From Candidatus Aenigmatarchaeota archaeon (GTDB lineage: Archaea > Aenigmatarchaeota > Aenigmatarchaeia > QMZP01 > JAFGSV01), in the NCBI GenBank assembly GCA_030624445.1, contig JAUXKD010000019.1, positions 1 to 7,203 of the forward strand: a stretch of 7,203 bases of DNA. The letters are read 5' to 3'. Shown piece after piece: positions 1-5,480 of the stretch. Each line of letters begins with the position of its first letter. The stretch's first letter is position 1. A program made the position numbers and the translations under genes. Below the pieces are notes generated by a model. That model was not told the DNA's origin. It saw only the letters and a program-made list of their open reading frames with translations, and ran no database searches.

Positions 1-907
1 CAACCTGCACTTCACATTTATCCGCAATACCTGCCTTGACGATGTTTTTTGCTATGTATCTCGAAGCGTAGGCCGCAGCCCTGTCGACCTTGCTGGGGTC
101 CTTTCCAGAGAAAGCGCCGCCACCGTGTCTGCCGACTCCGCCGTAGGTATCGACTATGATCTTCCTGCCAGTCAATCCGGCATCGGCGAACGGACCGCCC
201 CGAACAAAGGCTCCTGTCGGGTTGACGTGATATTTGGTTTTTTCATCAATCCATTCTTTGCAAACGGGCTTTATCACCTTCTCTATGATACTATTTCTAA
301 TCTCCCTGTGACTGATGTCGTCATCGTGCTGCGTAGACACGACAATCGTATCCACCCTCATGGGCTTCCCCGATTCGTCATACTCCACGGATACTTGGGA
401 CTTCCCGTCGGGCCTGAGCCACTTTATTTCGCCCTTTTTCCTGGCCTCGGAAAGTCTCATCGTAAGCTTGTGAGCCAGCATTATTGGCAGCGGCATGAGT
501 TCGGGGGTCTCGTTGCAGGCGTAGCCGTACATCATTCCCTGGTCCCCGGCGCCCTGCTCCTTGTGTAATCCCTTACCAGAACTTACGCCCTGGTCTATGT
601 CCGGCGACTGCTCGGTAATCTGGGTCCAGACGGAGCACGTCTCCCATTCAATTCCGTAGTGAGAATCCGTATAGCCTATCTTCTTTATGACCTCACGGGT
701 TATTTTTGGTACGTCGATCCAGCCCGTTGTCGTCATCTCCCCGAAAACCATCACTCCGCCGTTTTTCGTTCCGCTCTCTATGGCAACCCTGCTTTGAGGG
801 TCCTGCCTCAGAGCCTCGTCCACAACGGCATCGCTTATCTGGTCGCACATCTTGTCGGGATGCCCTTCCGTGACGGACTCCGATGATATTATCTGCCTTT
901 CGGCCAT
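1..907 (-). CDS. metK: S-adenosylmethionine synthetase, bacterial type (3' end cut by window edge)
   Basis: The protein makes S-adenosylmethionine from methionine and ATP in the cytoplasm. I translated the minus strand from the ATG at 907-905; the frame stays open for 302 codons to the window edge, so roughly the last 80 residues of a family that is about 385 aa long are missing. The family signatures are all present: [11 protein letters not shown] at residues 9-19 (ATP-binding histidine H16), the loop signature GAGDQG at 119-124, [13 protein letters not shown] at 245-257 and the phosphate-binding loop GGGAFSGKD at 262-270. These are motifs of the bacterial/eukaryotic MetK family; most archaea instead use a distant family that would not align this way. 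The start is supported by AGGAGTGA, seven nucleotides upstream measured from GGAG. The gene is transcribed divergently from the HTH-CBS regulator. I see no frameshift or missing catalytic motif. Confidence 0.96.
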   Translation of the reverse strand, partial: MAERQIISSESVTEGHPDKMCDQISDAVVDEALRQDPQSRVAIESGTKNGGVMVFGEMTTTGWIDVPKITREVIKKIGYTDSHYGIEWETCSVWTQITEQSPDIDQGVSSGKGLHKEQGAGDQGMMYGYACNETPELMPLPIMLAHKLTMRLSEARKKGEIKWLRPDGKSQVSVEYDESGKPMRVDTIVVSTQHDDDISHREIRNSIIEKVIKPVCKEWIDEKTKYHVNPTGAFVRGGPFADAGLTGRKIIVDTYGGVGRHGGGAFSGKDPSKVDRAAAYASRYIAKNIVKAGIADKCEVQV

Positions 908-911
908 TGAA

Positions 912-919
912 TCACTCCT
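912..919 (-). promoter_or_regulatory. Shine-Dalgarno site of metK
   Basis: On the minus strand the sequence reads AGGAGTGATTCA followed directly by the metK ATG. GGAG lies seven nucleotides from the start codon, which is good spacing. It fixes the metK start and implies a leadered transcript, unlike several other first genes in this window. Confidence 0.75.
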
Positions 920-960
920 GAATTTTTTATTCCGTATTCCTTTCCGGTTCAGTCGATGAG

Positions 961-970
961 AATTTAAAAG
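961..970 (-). promoter_or_regulatory. Candidate TATA box for metK
   Basis: The minus strand reads CTTTTAAATT here, an archaeal TATA-like element. Transcription starting about 25 nt downstream would begin near 940 and leave a leader of about 30 nt containing the Shine-Dalgarno site. This is inferred from spacing and composition only. Confidence 0.4.
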
Positions 971-984
971 AATTGTCGCGGATA

Positions 985-1003
985 TTTATATAATTTTTTA
1001 TAT
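985..1003 (+). promoter_or_regulatory. Candidate TATA element(s) for the HTH-CBS regulator
   Basis: Two overlapping possibilities are visible: TTTATATA at 985-992, which matches the archaeal TATA consensus, and TTTTATAT at 996-1003. Starts about 25 nt downstream would lie near 1013 or near 1025. The first gives a very short leader and the second an essentially leaderless mRNA. No Shine-Dalgarno sequence precedes the gene, which fits either. The surrounding 950-1025 is strongly AT-rich. Confidence 0.5.
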
Positions 1004-1017
1004 CTTATACTTCAAAA

Positions 1018-1036
1018 ATATAACTGTGAGTTATAT
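1018..1036. promoter_or_regulatory. Perfect 19-bp palindrome, candidate operator of the HTH-CBS gene
   Basis: The sequence ATATAACT-GTG-AGTTATAT has two perfect 8-nt inverted arms (1018-1025 and 1029-1036) around a 3-nt centre. It covers the expected transcription start and runs into the ATG at 1035-1037. XRE-type HTH proteins usually bind such symmetric sites as dimers, so autoregulation by blocking transcription initiation is a reasonable inference. I found no second copy in front of metK. Confidence 0.55.
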
Positions 1037-1568
1037 GATAAGCGGGAAATATATGAAAGAGCTGAGGGAATCGGCTGGCATTTCCCAGATAGAGCTGGCC
1101 GGTCTCGCCAACATTTCACAGGCCCACATAGCAAAAATAGAGACGGAGAAGGTGAACCCGAGGCTGTCAACCGTAAACTCTATCCTACAAGTCCTGCAAA
1201 AGAGGAGCAAGAGCGTCCTTTGCAGGGATATCATGACGAAGAAAATAATTTCCGTGAAGCCAGAGGAAAACGCAAAAAAGGCCGTCCGGCTCATCAAAAG
1301 CTTCGACATATCTCAACTGCCGGTGATGAAAAGGGGCGTGGTTGTCGGGTCCGTGAGTGAAGGCACCGTGATAAAACATCTCGACAAGAATCTCGCCTAT
1401 GTGAACGTGAGCGAAATCATGGACGCTCCCTTCCCGATGGTGAGCGAAGAGGACCCGGTGGAAATCCTTTCAGACCTGTTCGAATTCCATTCCTCTGTCT
1501 TGGTCAACATGAAAGGGAAAGTATCAGGTATCATTACGAAATTCGATCTGCTGGGAGCGAAACGTTAA
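1035..1568 (+). CDS. Transcriptional regulator: XRE-type HTH plus CBS domain pair
   Basis: This 177-aa protein resembles the archaeal family of HTH regulators with C-terminal CBS domains (COG3620-like by architecture). Residues 5-55 form an XRE/Cro-type helix-turn-helix, with SQIELAGLANISQAHIAKIE at 17-36 as helices 2-3. Two CBS motifs follow at about 65-118 (beginning RDIMTKKIISVKP) and about 126-177 (beginning SEIMDAPFPMVSEED). The second ends with GIITKFDLLG, matching the T/S-x-x-D ribose/phosphate contact of ligand-binding CBS domains; the first has SEGT, without the aspartate. CBS pairs in general bind adenosyl compounds, so ligand-dependent DNA binding is likely, but the ligand is unknown. 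I chose the ATG at 1035; an in-frame GTG at 1026 would add three residues, and neither has a Shine-Dalgarno sequence. The gene is divergent from metK and overlaps a palindrome at its start. Confidence 0.92.
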   Translation: MISGKYMKELRESAGISQIELAGLANISQAHIAKIETEKVNPRLSTVNSILQVLQKRSKSVLCRDIMTKKIISVKPEENAKKAVRLIKSFDISQLPVMKRGVVVGSVSEGTVIKHLDKNLAYVNVSEIMDAPFPMVSEEDPVEILSDLFEFHSSVLVNMKGKVSGIITKFDLLGAKR

Positions 1569-1572
1569 TCCA

Positions 1573-1584
1573 GCGGAAATCCGC
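1573..1584. terminator. Small hairpin between convergent genes, weak terminator candidate
   Basis: GCGGAAATCCGC can form a 4-bp GC stem (five with a tight loop) in the 22-nt gap between the stop codons of the regulator and the convergent 93-aa gene. On the plus strand T-rich stretches follow (cttttgtccgtttt near 1594-1607), which could help archaeal termination. The stem is short, so this is only a suggestion. Confidence 0.25.
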
Positions 1585-1590
1585 GATTCG

Positions 1591-1872
1591 TCACTTTTGT
1601 CCGTTTTGCTTCATTATGTCTTTGCATATTTCATTATGGAGAAGACTTTTCAAGAGACTGGTGTTTCCATTCACGGGATACGTATCCAAAATTCTGCCGT
1701 TCGGATCCAAAAGGTGTATATGATTCCCGGGAGCAGACCTGCATCGATATCCTTTTTCACGGAATAGCGGCCTCAAACATTGAGTTAAAGCATCTGAATA
1801 CTCATCAATTTCTGAAAGAATACCTCCTTCTGTTCGGTAAGGTTTCCTTCCTTCCCCATACATACCGCCCAT
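1591..1872 (-). CDS. Small protein of unknown function (93 aa)
   Basis: I do not recognise this protein. It is predicted soluble, with no signal peptide or membrane segment. The visible pattern is a helix (about 20-38, IDEYSDALTQCLRPLFREKG), two short strands around HIHLLDPNGRILDTYPVNG (about 51-69), and a C-terminal helix (LLKSLLHNEICKDIMK), with three cysteines. The small fold with a GNHIHLLDPNGR turn is loosely like HicA-type or other small alpha-beta proteins, but I cannot support an assignment and no antitoxin-like partner is adjacent. The ATG at 1872 is chosen because GGTGGTGA ends six nucleotides upstream; a TTG two codons earlier (1878) is the alternative. A TATA-like element at 1899-1907 lies about 30 nt upstream. 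Its stop is 22 nt from that of the convergent regulator gene. Confidence 0.7.
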   Translation of the reverse strand: MGGMYGEGRKPYRTEGGILSEIDEYSDALTQCLRPLFREKGYRCRSAPGNHIHLLDPNGRILDTYPVNGNTSLLKSLLHNEICKDIMKQNGQK

Positions 1873-1898
1873 CTTCAATCACCACCCCTTATTCCCAA

Positions 1899-1907
1899 AT
1901 ATCTATA
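1899..1907. promoter_or_regulatory. Shared, near-symmetric TATA-like element between divergent small genes
   Basis: ATATCTATA on the plus strand reads TATAGATAT on the minus strand, so it is TATA-like both ways. Its centre is about 28 nt from the GTG of the plus-strand small frame at 1932 and about 31 nt from the ATG of the minus-strand gene at 1872. This spacing suits an archaeal promoter firing in either direction with short leaders. Evidence is positional only. Confidence 0.35.
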
Positions 1908-1931
1908 GCTTCAGCTCACCCCCGAAAATCT

Positions 1932-2075
1932 GTGGAAAAAAACTCAGAAATTCTTAAGTTCCAGGAAGAAAAAGAGGATGAGCTTAGGGCCAATGCTAAC
2001 AACTACCAAAAGTACCAAAAGGTTCTGGTGTTAGCTCGGCTCATGATAATATATAATGGCGGGTTGCGTATTTAA
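1932..2075 (+). CDS. Possible small protein (47 aa), unknown function
   Basis: An open frame from the GTG at 1932 to the TAA at 2073-2075 encodes a 47-residue protein. Its N-terminal half is highly charged (EILKFQEEKEDELRAN), followed by a YQKYQK repeat and a short hydrophobic stretch (VLVLARLMIIY) with a GGLRI tail; the whole could be an amphipathic helix peptide. Codon use (AAG, GAG, CTT, AGG, GCC) resembles the neighbouring genes. No Shine-Dalgarno sequence precedes it, but a TATA-like element sits about 28 nt upstream, as for a leaderless gene. It fills a gap that otherwise holds no gene and stops 14 nt before the convergent membrane-protein gene. The same DNA forms an imperfect inverted repeat, so an RNA role is an alternative. 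Confidence 0.4.
   Translation: MEKNSEILKFQEEKEDELRANANNYQKYQKVLVLARLMIIYNGGLRI
1978..2044. repeat. Imperfect nested inverted repeat
   Basis: Two nested arm pairs occur: ATGAGC at 1978-1983 with GCTCAT at 2039-2044, and GCTAACA at 1995-2001 with TGTTAGC at 2029-2035. The internal offsets are unequal (11 nt on the left, 3 nt on the right), so a folded RNA would have a bulge, and the apical loop is 27 nt. It lies inside the possible 47-aa frame. It could be a structured RNA element or chance. Confidence 0.4.
2004..2021 (+). repeat. Tandem 9-bp direct repeat
   Basis: TACCAAAAG occurs twice in perfect tandem (2004-2012 and 2013-2021). In the 47-aa frame it is in phase and encodes Tyr-Gln-Lys twice. 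It lies in the loop of the inverted repeat above. Confidence 0.8.
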
Positions 2076-2089
2076 ACATAATGTCGGGG

Positions 2090-2356
2090 TTAAGCGGAGT
2101 TCGCCGTCGAGCCCCGATTAACCAATCTCCAAATGAGATACCCAAAAAGTAAATTGGGGGGAGCTCCAAATAACGCAAATAATAAACCATTATTTCCAGA
2201 ATTGCATGGTGGACAATCCAAAGCACCTTGAGGGCAAACTACCGGGGCACAAGCTTCCCAAGTAAATAATGATCCTATAAAAAACGCAACAATTTCCAGA
2301 ATCGTGAAAATAAATAAAAACATTAATTTGGAACTCTTAAACTCGGACCTGTTCAT
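2090..2356 (-). CDS. Small two-helix membrane protein with a cysteine-rich loop (88 aa)
   Basis: I do not recognise the family. A short basic N-terminus (MNRSEFKSSK) precedes a first membrane helix (about 11-33, LMFLFIFTILEIVAFFIGSLF). A loop follows with four cysteines in CX4C-X6-CX2C spacing (CAPVVC, then LDCPPC), and then a second hydrophobic segment (about 57-79, GLLFALFGAPPNLLFGYLIW) and a basic tail. With both termini inside, as the positive residues suggest, the cysteine loop would face outwards and could form two disulfides or bind metal; this is inference. I chose the ATG at 2356; a TTG at 2377 in frame would add seven residues. There is no Shine-Dalgarno sequence, and TATA-like sequence lies 25-32 nt upstream. 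It lies downstream of the por operon on the same strand but has its own apparent promoter. Confidence 0.7.
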   Translation of the reverse strand: MNRSEFKSSKLMFLFIFTILEIVAFFIGSLFTWEACAPVVCPQGALDCPPCNSGNNGLLFALFGAPPNLLFGYLIWRLVNRGSTANSA

Positions 2357-2377
2357 AGTGATTATTTTTCTAAACAA

Positions 2378-2392
2378 ATATTAATAATATAA
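2378..2392 (-). promoter_or_regulatory. Candidate TATA region of the small membrane-protein gene
   Basis: The minus strand reads ATTATATTATTAATAT across 2393-2378. Either TTATATTA (2392-2385) or TTAATAT (2384-2378) could be the TATA box, placing the transcript start within a few nucleotides of the ATG at 2356. The absence of a ribosome binding site agrees with a nearly leaderless mRNA. Confidence 0.4.
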
Positions 2393-2445
2393 TCGGCGGC
2401 GAATTGAACATAACGCCGGGAGATGCCAGAAAGGGGGCAGGACCG

Positions 2446-3378
2446 CTATTTCTCGCCGCACAGCTTCAGAAGCTTTTCCCACTCCGCGTCCACGCCCTCT
2501 TGTATTTCCTTCAGCACGTGCTCGTTGCCGGGGATGAAAAGATGCCTGAACCTTCTCTGCGACTTCATGAATTCTACAACCGGAATCTTTTTTGCGGGCC
2601 TGTAGCTCAGCTTGTAATCTCCGTTCTCGATCTCGTAGAGTGGCCAGAAGCAGCTGTCGGCCGCGAGCTTCGCCATCTGCACGGTCGCTTCCGGCTTTGT
2701 GCCCCAGAGGATGGGGCAGGTCGAGAATACAACCATTACCGCGGGTCCCTCCGCCTCGAAAGCCTTCGCAGCCTTACTAGTCAGGTCGACGAGATTGCCG
2801 ACCGATGCCTGCGCAACGTAGGGAATGTTATGGGCGGCGCATATCTTCACGAGGTCCTTCCTCCACCTTTCCTTTCCCGGGATAACGCTGCCCGCAGGTT
2901 CTGTCGTGGCGTTCGCGCCGAGAGGGGTCGCGCTTGACCTCTGCCCTCCGGTGTTCATATAAGCCTCGTTGTCGTAGCACACGTACACGAAATCGTGGCC
3001 CCTTTCCATCGCGCCGGAGAGCGCCTGCAGCCCTATGTCATAGGTGCCGCCGTCCCCTGCGAAGGCTACGAACTTCATCTCGCCTTTAAGCTTCCCTCTT
3101 TTCTTCAATGCCTTGTATGCAGCCTCGACCCCGGATATGGTAGAGGCGGCGTTCTCGAATGCCGAATGGATCCAGGGGATGTCCCAGCTGGAGTAAGGAT
3201 AGATTGTACTGGCAACCTCAAGGCAGCCCGTGGCTGTTGCCGCAACGACGGGCTTGTCCGTTGAAGCCAGAACCGATTTGACTATTATAGGCGTTGCGCA
3301 TCCGCCGCACATCCTGTGGCCCGAAGTGAACTTCGGGTTCTTACTGAACCTTTCCGCGAGTTCCTTTATCTGCATCAT
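2446..3378 (-). CDS. porB: Pyruvate:ferredoxin oxidoreductase, beta subunit
   Basis: This subunit carries thiamine pyrophosphate and the proximal [4Fe-4S] cluster of pyruvate synthase, which converts pyruvate, CoA and oxidised ferredoxin to acetyl-CoA, CO2 and reduced ferredoxin. At 310 aa it has the usual PorB length. The TPP motif begins GDGGTYDIG at residues 108-116 and ends with YDN at 135-137. The four expected cluster cysteines are present: C24 and C27 (MCGGCATP), C52 (ATGCLEV) and C221 (STCPILWGTKPE). The EAYMNTGGQRSSATPLGA segment is typical of PorB. I start at the ATG at 3378, one nucleotide after the stop of the delta-alpha gene; a second ATG follows at 3375. AGGTGA just upstream overlaps the preceding stop and suits the second ATG better, indicating coupled translation. 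The frame is open further upstream, but that part lies inside porDA and looks unlike a PorB N-terminus. Confidence 0.95.
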   Translation of the reverse strand: MMQIKELAERFSKNPKFTSGHRMCGGCATPIIVKSVLASTDKPVVAATATGCLEVASTIYPYSSWDIPWIHSAFENAASTISGVEAAYKALKKRGKLKGEMKFVAFAGDGGTYDIGLQALSGAMERGHDFVYVCYDNEAYMNTGGQRSSATPLGANATTEPAGSVIPGKERWRKDLVKICAAHNIPYVAQASVGNLVDLTSKAAKAFEAEGPAVMVVFSTCPILWGTKPEATVQMAKLAADSCFWPLYEIENGDYKLSYRPAKKIPVVEFMKSQRRFRHLFIPGNEHVLKEIQEGVDAEWEKLLKLCGEK

Positions 3379-3379
3379 A

Positions 3380-3385
3380 TCACCT
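3380..3385 (-). promoter_or_regulatory. Shine-Dalgarno site of porB overlapping the upstream stop
   Basis: AGGTGA on the minus strand contains the TGA stop of the delta-alpha gene. It lies one nucleotide before the first ATG and four before the second ATG of porB, which suggests reinitiation or coupling. The second ATG (3375-3373) has the more usable spacing. Confidence 0.55.
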
Positions 3386-4879
3386 GAGTCCCGGGTATCT
3401 GGCCTCCGTTGACGTCCTGCCTCCGAGCAGTTCGCCGAAAACGCCTTCCACGTCGCTCTCAAGGAGGTCCCTGCCTCCCAGGCCGAAGACGTAGCTCTGC
3501 AGTCCCGGTCTTCTGGAAAGCTCATACAGGGAATTCCTGACCTCTGAAAACAAAGGCGCGTGCGCGCCGAAAGAGAACGACCTGTCAAGGACTCCGACCG
3601 TTTTGACGCCCTTCAGTGCATCCGCCACGGCCCTGTAAGGGAACGGCCTGAAAAGCCTCAGCTTCAGGAGTCCCACCTTCTTCCCTTTCTTCCTCAGCCT
3701 GTCCACGACCGCCTTTGTCGTCCCGGCGGCAGAGCTCATAGTGACTATCACAGCGTCCGCATCGTCCATCCCGTATTCCTCGAAGTACGGATAGCTGCTG
3801 CCTGTAATCTTGGAAAGCTCCCGTCCCGCCTGCGGATAGAGCCTGAGGGCGTTCTCCATCGCCTCTTCCTGCTGCCTCTTCGTCTCGAAGTAATAATTCT
3901 GCAGCTCTATAGCGCCGACCGTGATTGGCTTCTTCTTGTCCAGCAGCATGAATTCAGGCTTCCTTTCCCCGGCGAATTTCCTCATCACGGCATCATCGAA
4001 AATCCTCACGTTCTGGACGCAGTGGGAAGTTATGAAGCCGTCCTCACACACCATGACGGGCAGCTGGACTTCTTTGTGTTCGGCGAGGCGCAGGGCGAGA
4101 AATACCGCCTCGTACGCTTCCTGGGCCGTCTCATTATAAATCTGGACCCATCCGAGGTCTCTTGCACCCATGCTGTCCGAATGGTCGCAGTGGATGTTCA
4201 GCGGCGCCGACAAGGCCCTGTTCGCGACGGGCATCACTATCGGGCATCTTAGACCAGACGCGACGCCGACTATTTCCCACATGAGAGCAAGGCCGGCTGA
4301 ACAGGTGGCCGTCATCGCCCTTGCACCGGCCATCGATGCGCCTACGCACGCGGACATCGCGGAGTGCTCCGATTCGACCTTGACCATCTCCGTTTCGACC
4401 TTGCCGTTCGCGACAAAGCTCGCGTACTTCTCCACGATACCGGACTGCGGAGTTATTGGGTAGGCAGCGACGACATGTGGATTTATCTGCCTCATCGCCT
4501 CCGCTATCGCGTAATTTCCGGTCAGTGGAACCGTCTTAGATTTTTCAGGCATCATTACACCTCCTTTGAATTCCGACTCCTCGTGCATCGTTATGGCTTT
4601 GACGGGGCACACCTGCGAGCAGATGCCGCAGCCCTTGCAGTAATCCAGGTCGACCTTTCCTATTTTCCCGTTTTCGAAGTGAATTGCGTTGTCGGGGCAG
4701 AAGGCGACGCAGAAAGCGCAGTCGATGCACTTTTTTTCGTCTACAACCGGCCTGAAGGCCCTCCAGGATCCGGTCTTGTTTTCCAGGGCGGATGCCGCCC
4801 TCGTTATTACGCCCGCCTTTGGGATCTCTTTCCATCCGCATTCCTTTTTCAGCTGCTCCTTGCTTGGAAATTCCGTCAT
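3380..4879 (-). CDS. porDA: Pyruvate:ferredoxin oxidoreductase, fused delta-alpha subunit
   Basis: This 499-aa protein joins a ferredoxin-like delta subunit to the alpha subunit. Residues 1-105 are PorD: GSWRAFRPVVDEKKC leads into two [4Fe-4S] motifs, C51-C54-C57-C61 and C81-C84-C87-C91, which pass electrons to external ferredoxin. From about 109 PorA begins, with AYPITPQS at 139-146 (the threonine near the TPP-bound substrate), ESEHSAMSACVGASMAGAR and ANRALSAP. R221 in ANRALSAP corresponds by motif to the pyruvate-carboxylate-binding arginine of known PFORs, favouring pyruvate over branched 2-oxoacids. In many archaea porD and porA are separate neighbouring genes; here they share one frame, with an intact Shine-Dalgarno and two ATGs at the join (M109-M110). 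Separate PorA may therefore also be made. The ATG start overlaps the porG stop as ATGA. Confidence 0.94.
   Translation of the reverse strand: MTEFPSKEQLKKECGWKEIPKAGVITRAASALENKTGSWRAFRPVVDEKKCIDCAFCVAFCPDNAIHFENGKIGKVDLDYCKGCGICSQVCPVKAITMHEESEFKGGVMMPEKSKTVPLTGNYAIAEAMRQINPHVVAAYPITPQSGIVEKYASFVANGKVETEMVKVESEHSAMSACVGASMAGARAMTATCSAGLALMWEIVGVASGLRCPIVMPVANRALSAPLNIHCDHSDSMGARDLGWVQIYNETAQEAYEAVFLALRLAEHKEVQLPVMVCEDGFITSHCVQNVRIFDDAVMRKFAGERKPEFMLLDKKKPITVGAIELQNYYFETKRQQEEAMENALRLYPQAGRELSKITGSSYPYFEEYGMDDADAVIVTMSSAAGTTKAVVDRLRKKGKKVGLLKLRLFRPFPYRAVADALKGVKTVGVLDRSFSFGAHAPLFSEVRNSLYELSRRPGLQSYVFGLGGRDLLESDVEGVFGELLGGRTSTEARYPGLR
4550..4567 (-). promoter_or_regulatory. Internal Shine-Dalgarno and twin ATG at the PorD-PorA junction
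   Basis: The minus strand reads AAAGGAGGTGTAATGATG. The near-consensus AAAGGAGGTG (4567-4558) precedes two in-frame ATG codons at 4555-4553 and 4552-4550; GGAGG is four and seven nucleotides from them, the second spacing being ideal. The following residues, PEKSKTVPLTGNYAIAEAM, are what a stand-alone PorA N-terminus looks like. This is the strongest Shine-Dalgarno sequence I noticed in the operon. Confidence 0.65.
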
Positions 4880-5451
4880 CCCTTTACCCCCTTATAGGCG
4901 TCGTTTATCGCGTCCGTGTTGGCCTTTGTCTTCTCCTTTCCGATCTTATTCAAGAACATGGCCTCGACCTTCTTCAGCAGGAATTTCATCTTTATGACGC
5001 CCGTCACCTTTACCAGGGCCCCGAGCATGGGTGTATTGGGCAGGTTTTTCCCGAGCAGGTCTATGGATATGCCCGTGGCGTCGACCGTATACGCCCTCCC
5101 GTTAAAACCCGTCTCTTTCTTCACCTTTCCCGGGTCATCTTTTGAGTTGACTATGAGAACGCCTTTTCTGGACAGCCCTTCAGTAACGTCGACCTGGCCT
5201 ATCAGTGTGGGGTCGATGACCATCACTATGTCGGGCCTGAGAACGGGTTCGTGCGTGGTTATCGGCCTGTCGGAAATCCTCGCGTAGGTCACCATCGGGG
5301 CACCCGACCTTTCGGGGCCGTACTCCGGGAATGCCTGAACCTGTTTTTTCTGGTCCATCGCGGCTTCGACAATAAGCTGGGACGCGGACTTGGCGCCCTG
5401 CCCTCCCCTCCCATGAATCCTTATCTCGACAGTCTGCTTTTCCTCTGTCAT
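4876..5451 (-). CDS. porG: Pyruvate:ferredoxin oxidoreductase, gamma subunit
   Basis: The gamma subunit is the CoA-interacting, structural part of the Por complex. The 191-aa length is normal for PorG. The glycine-rich signature IHGRGGQGAKSASQL is at residues 12-26 and FPEYGPERSGAPMVTYARIS at 41-60; LPNTPMLGALVKVTGV near 136-151 is the usual C-terminal signature. It is the first gene of the operon and overlaps the delta-alpha gene by 4 nt (ATGA), so translation is probably coupled. No Shine-Dalgarno sequence precedes the ATG, while a TATA-like element is centred about 25 nt upstream, consistent with a leaderless mRNA. Confidence 0.95.
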   Translation of the reverse strand: MTEEKQTVEIRIHGRGGQGAKSASQLIVEAAMDQKKQVQAFPEYGPERSGAPMVTYARISDRPITTHEPVLRPDIVMVIDPTLIGQVDVTEGLSRKGVLIVNSKDDPGKVKKETGFNGRAYTVDATGISIDLLGKNLPNTPMLGALVKVTGVIKMKFLLKKVEAMFLNKIGKEKTKANTDAINDAYKGVKG

Positions 5452-5470
5452 AATAATCTATAATCTGCGG

Positions 5471-5480
5471 ATAAATAAAT
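5471..5480 (-). promoter_or_regulatory. Candidate TATA box of the por operon
   Basis: ATTTATTTAT on the minus strand is centred about 25 nt before the porG ATG, so transcription would start at or very near the start codon. A second TATA-like sequence, TATTTAAT at 5502-5495, could drive a transcript with a leader of about 20 nt. Confidence 0.45.

Noticed and set aside
125..886. Open frames on the plus strand (125-568, 659-886) opposite metK
   Set aside because: They are antisense to an unambiguous metK; their translations show no domain pattern.
1031..1379. Minus-strand frames opposite the HTH-CBS gene
   Set aside because: They are antisense to recognisable HTH and CBS motifs.
1978..2044. 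A tRNA or riboswitch in the inverted-repeat region
   Set aside because: No cloverleaf, T-loop or CCA end is visible, and I know no riboswitch core matching it.
2041..2226. 61-codon minus-strand frame overlapping the small membrane gene
   Set aside because: It is in another frame of the same strand. The 88-aa frame has a coherent two-helix layout and promoter spacing, and this one does not.
2404..3264. Plus-strand frames (2404-2937, 2995-3264) opposite porB
   Set aside because: They are antisense to clearly identified TPP-binding and cysteine motifs.
3379..3588. 70-residue N-terminal extension of porB to an ATG at 3588
   Set aside because: It overlaps the conserved C-terminus of porDA in another frame and has a low-complexity Arg/Ser-rich translation; the ATG at 3378 with AGGTGA fits the family's N-terminus.
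3560..4897. Long plus-strand frames (3560-4252, 4364-4897) opposite porDA
   Set aside because: They are shadows of GC-biased codons of the real gene, with no recognisable domains.
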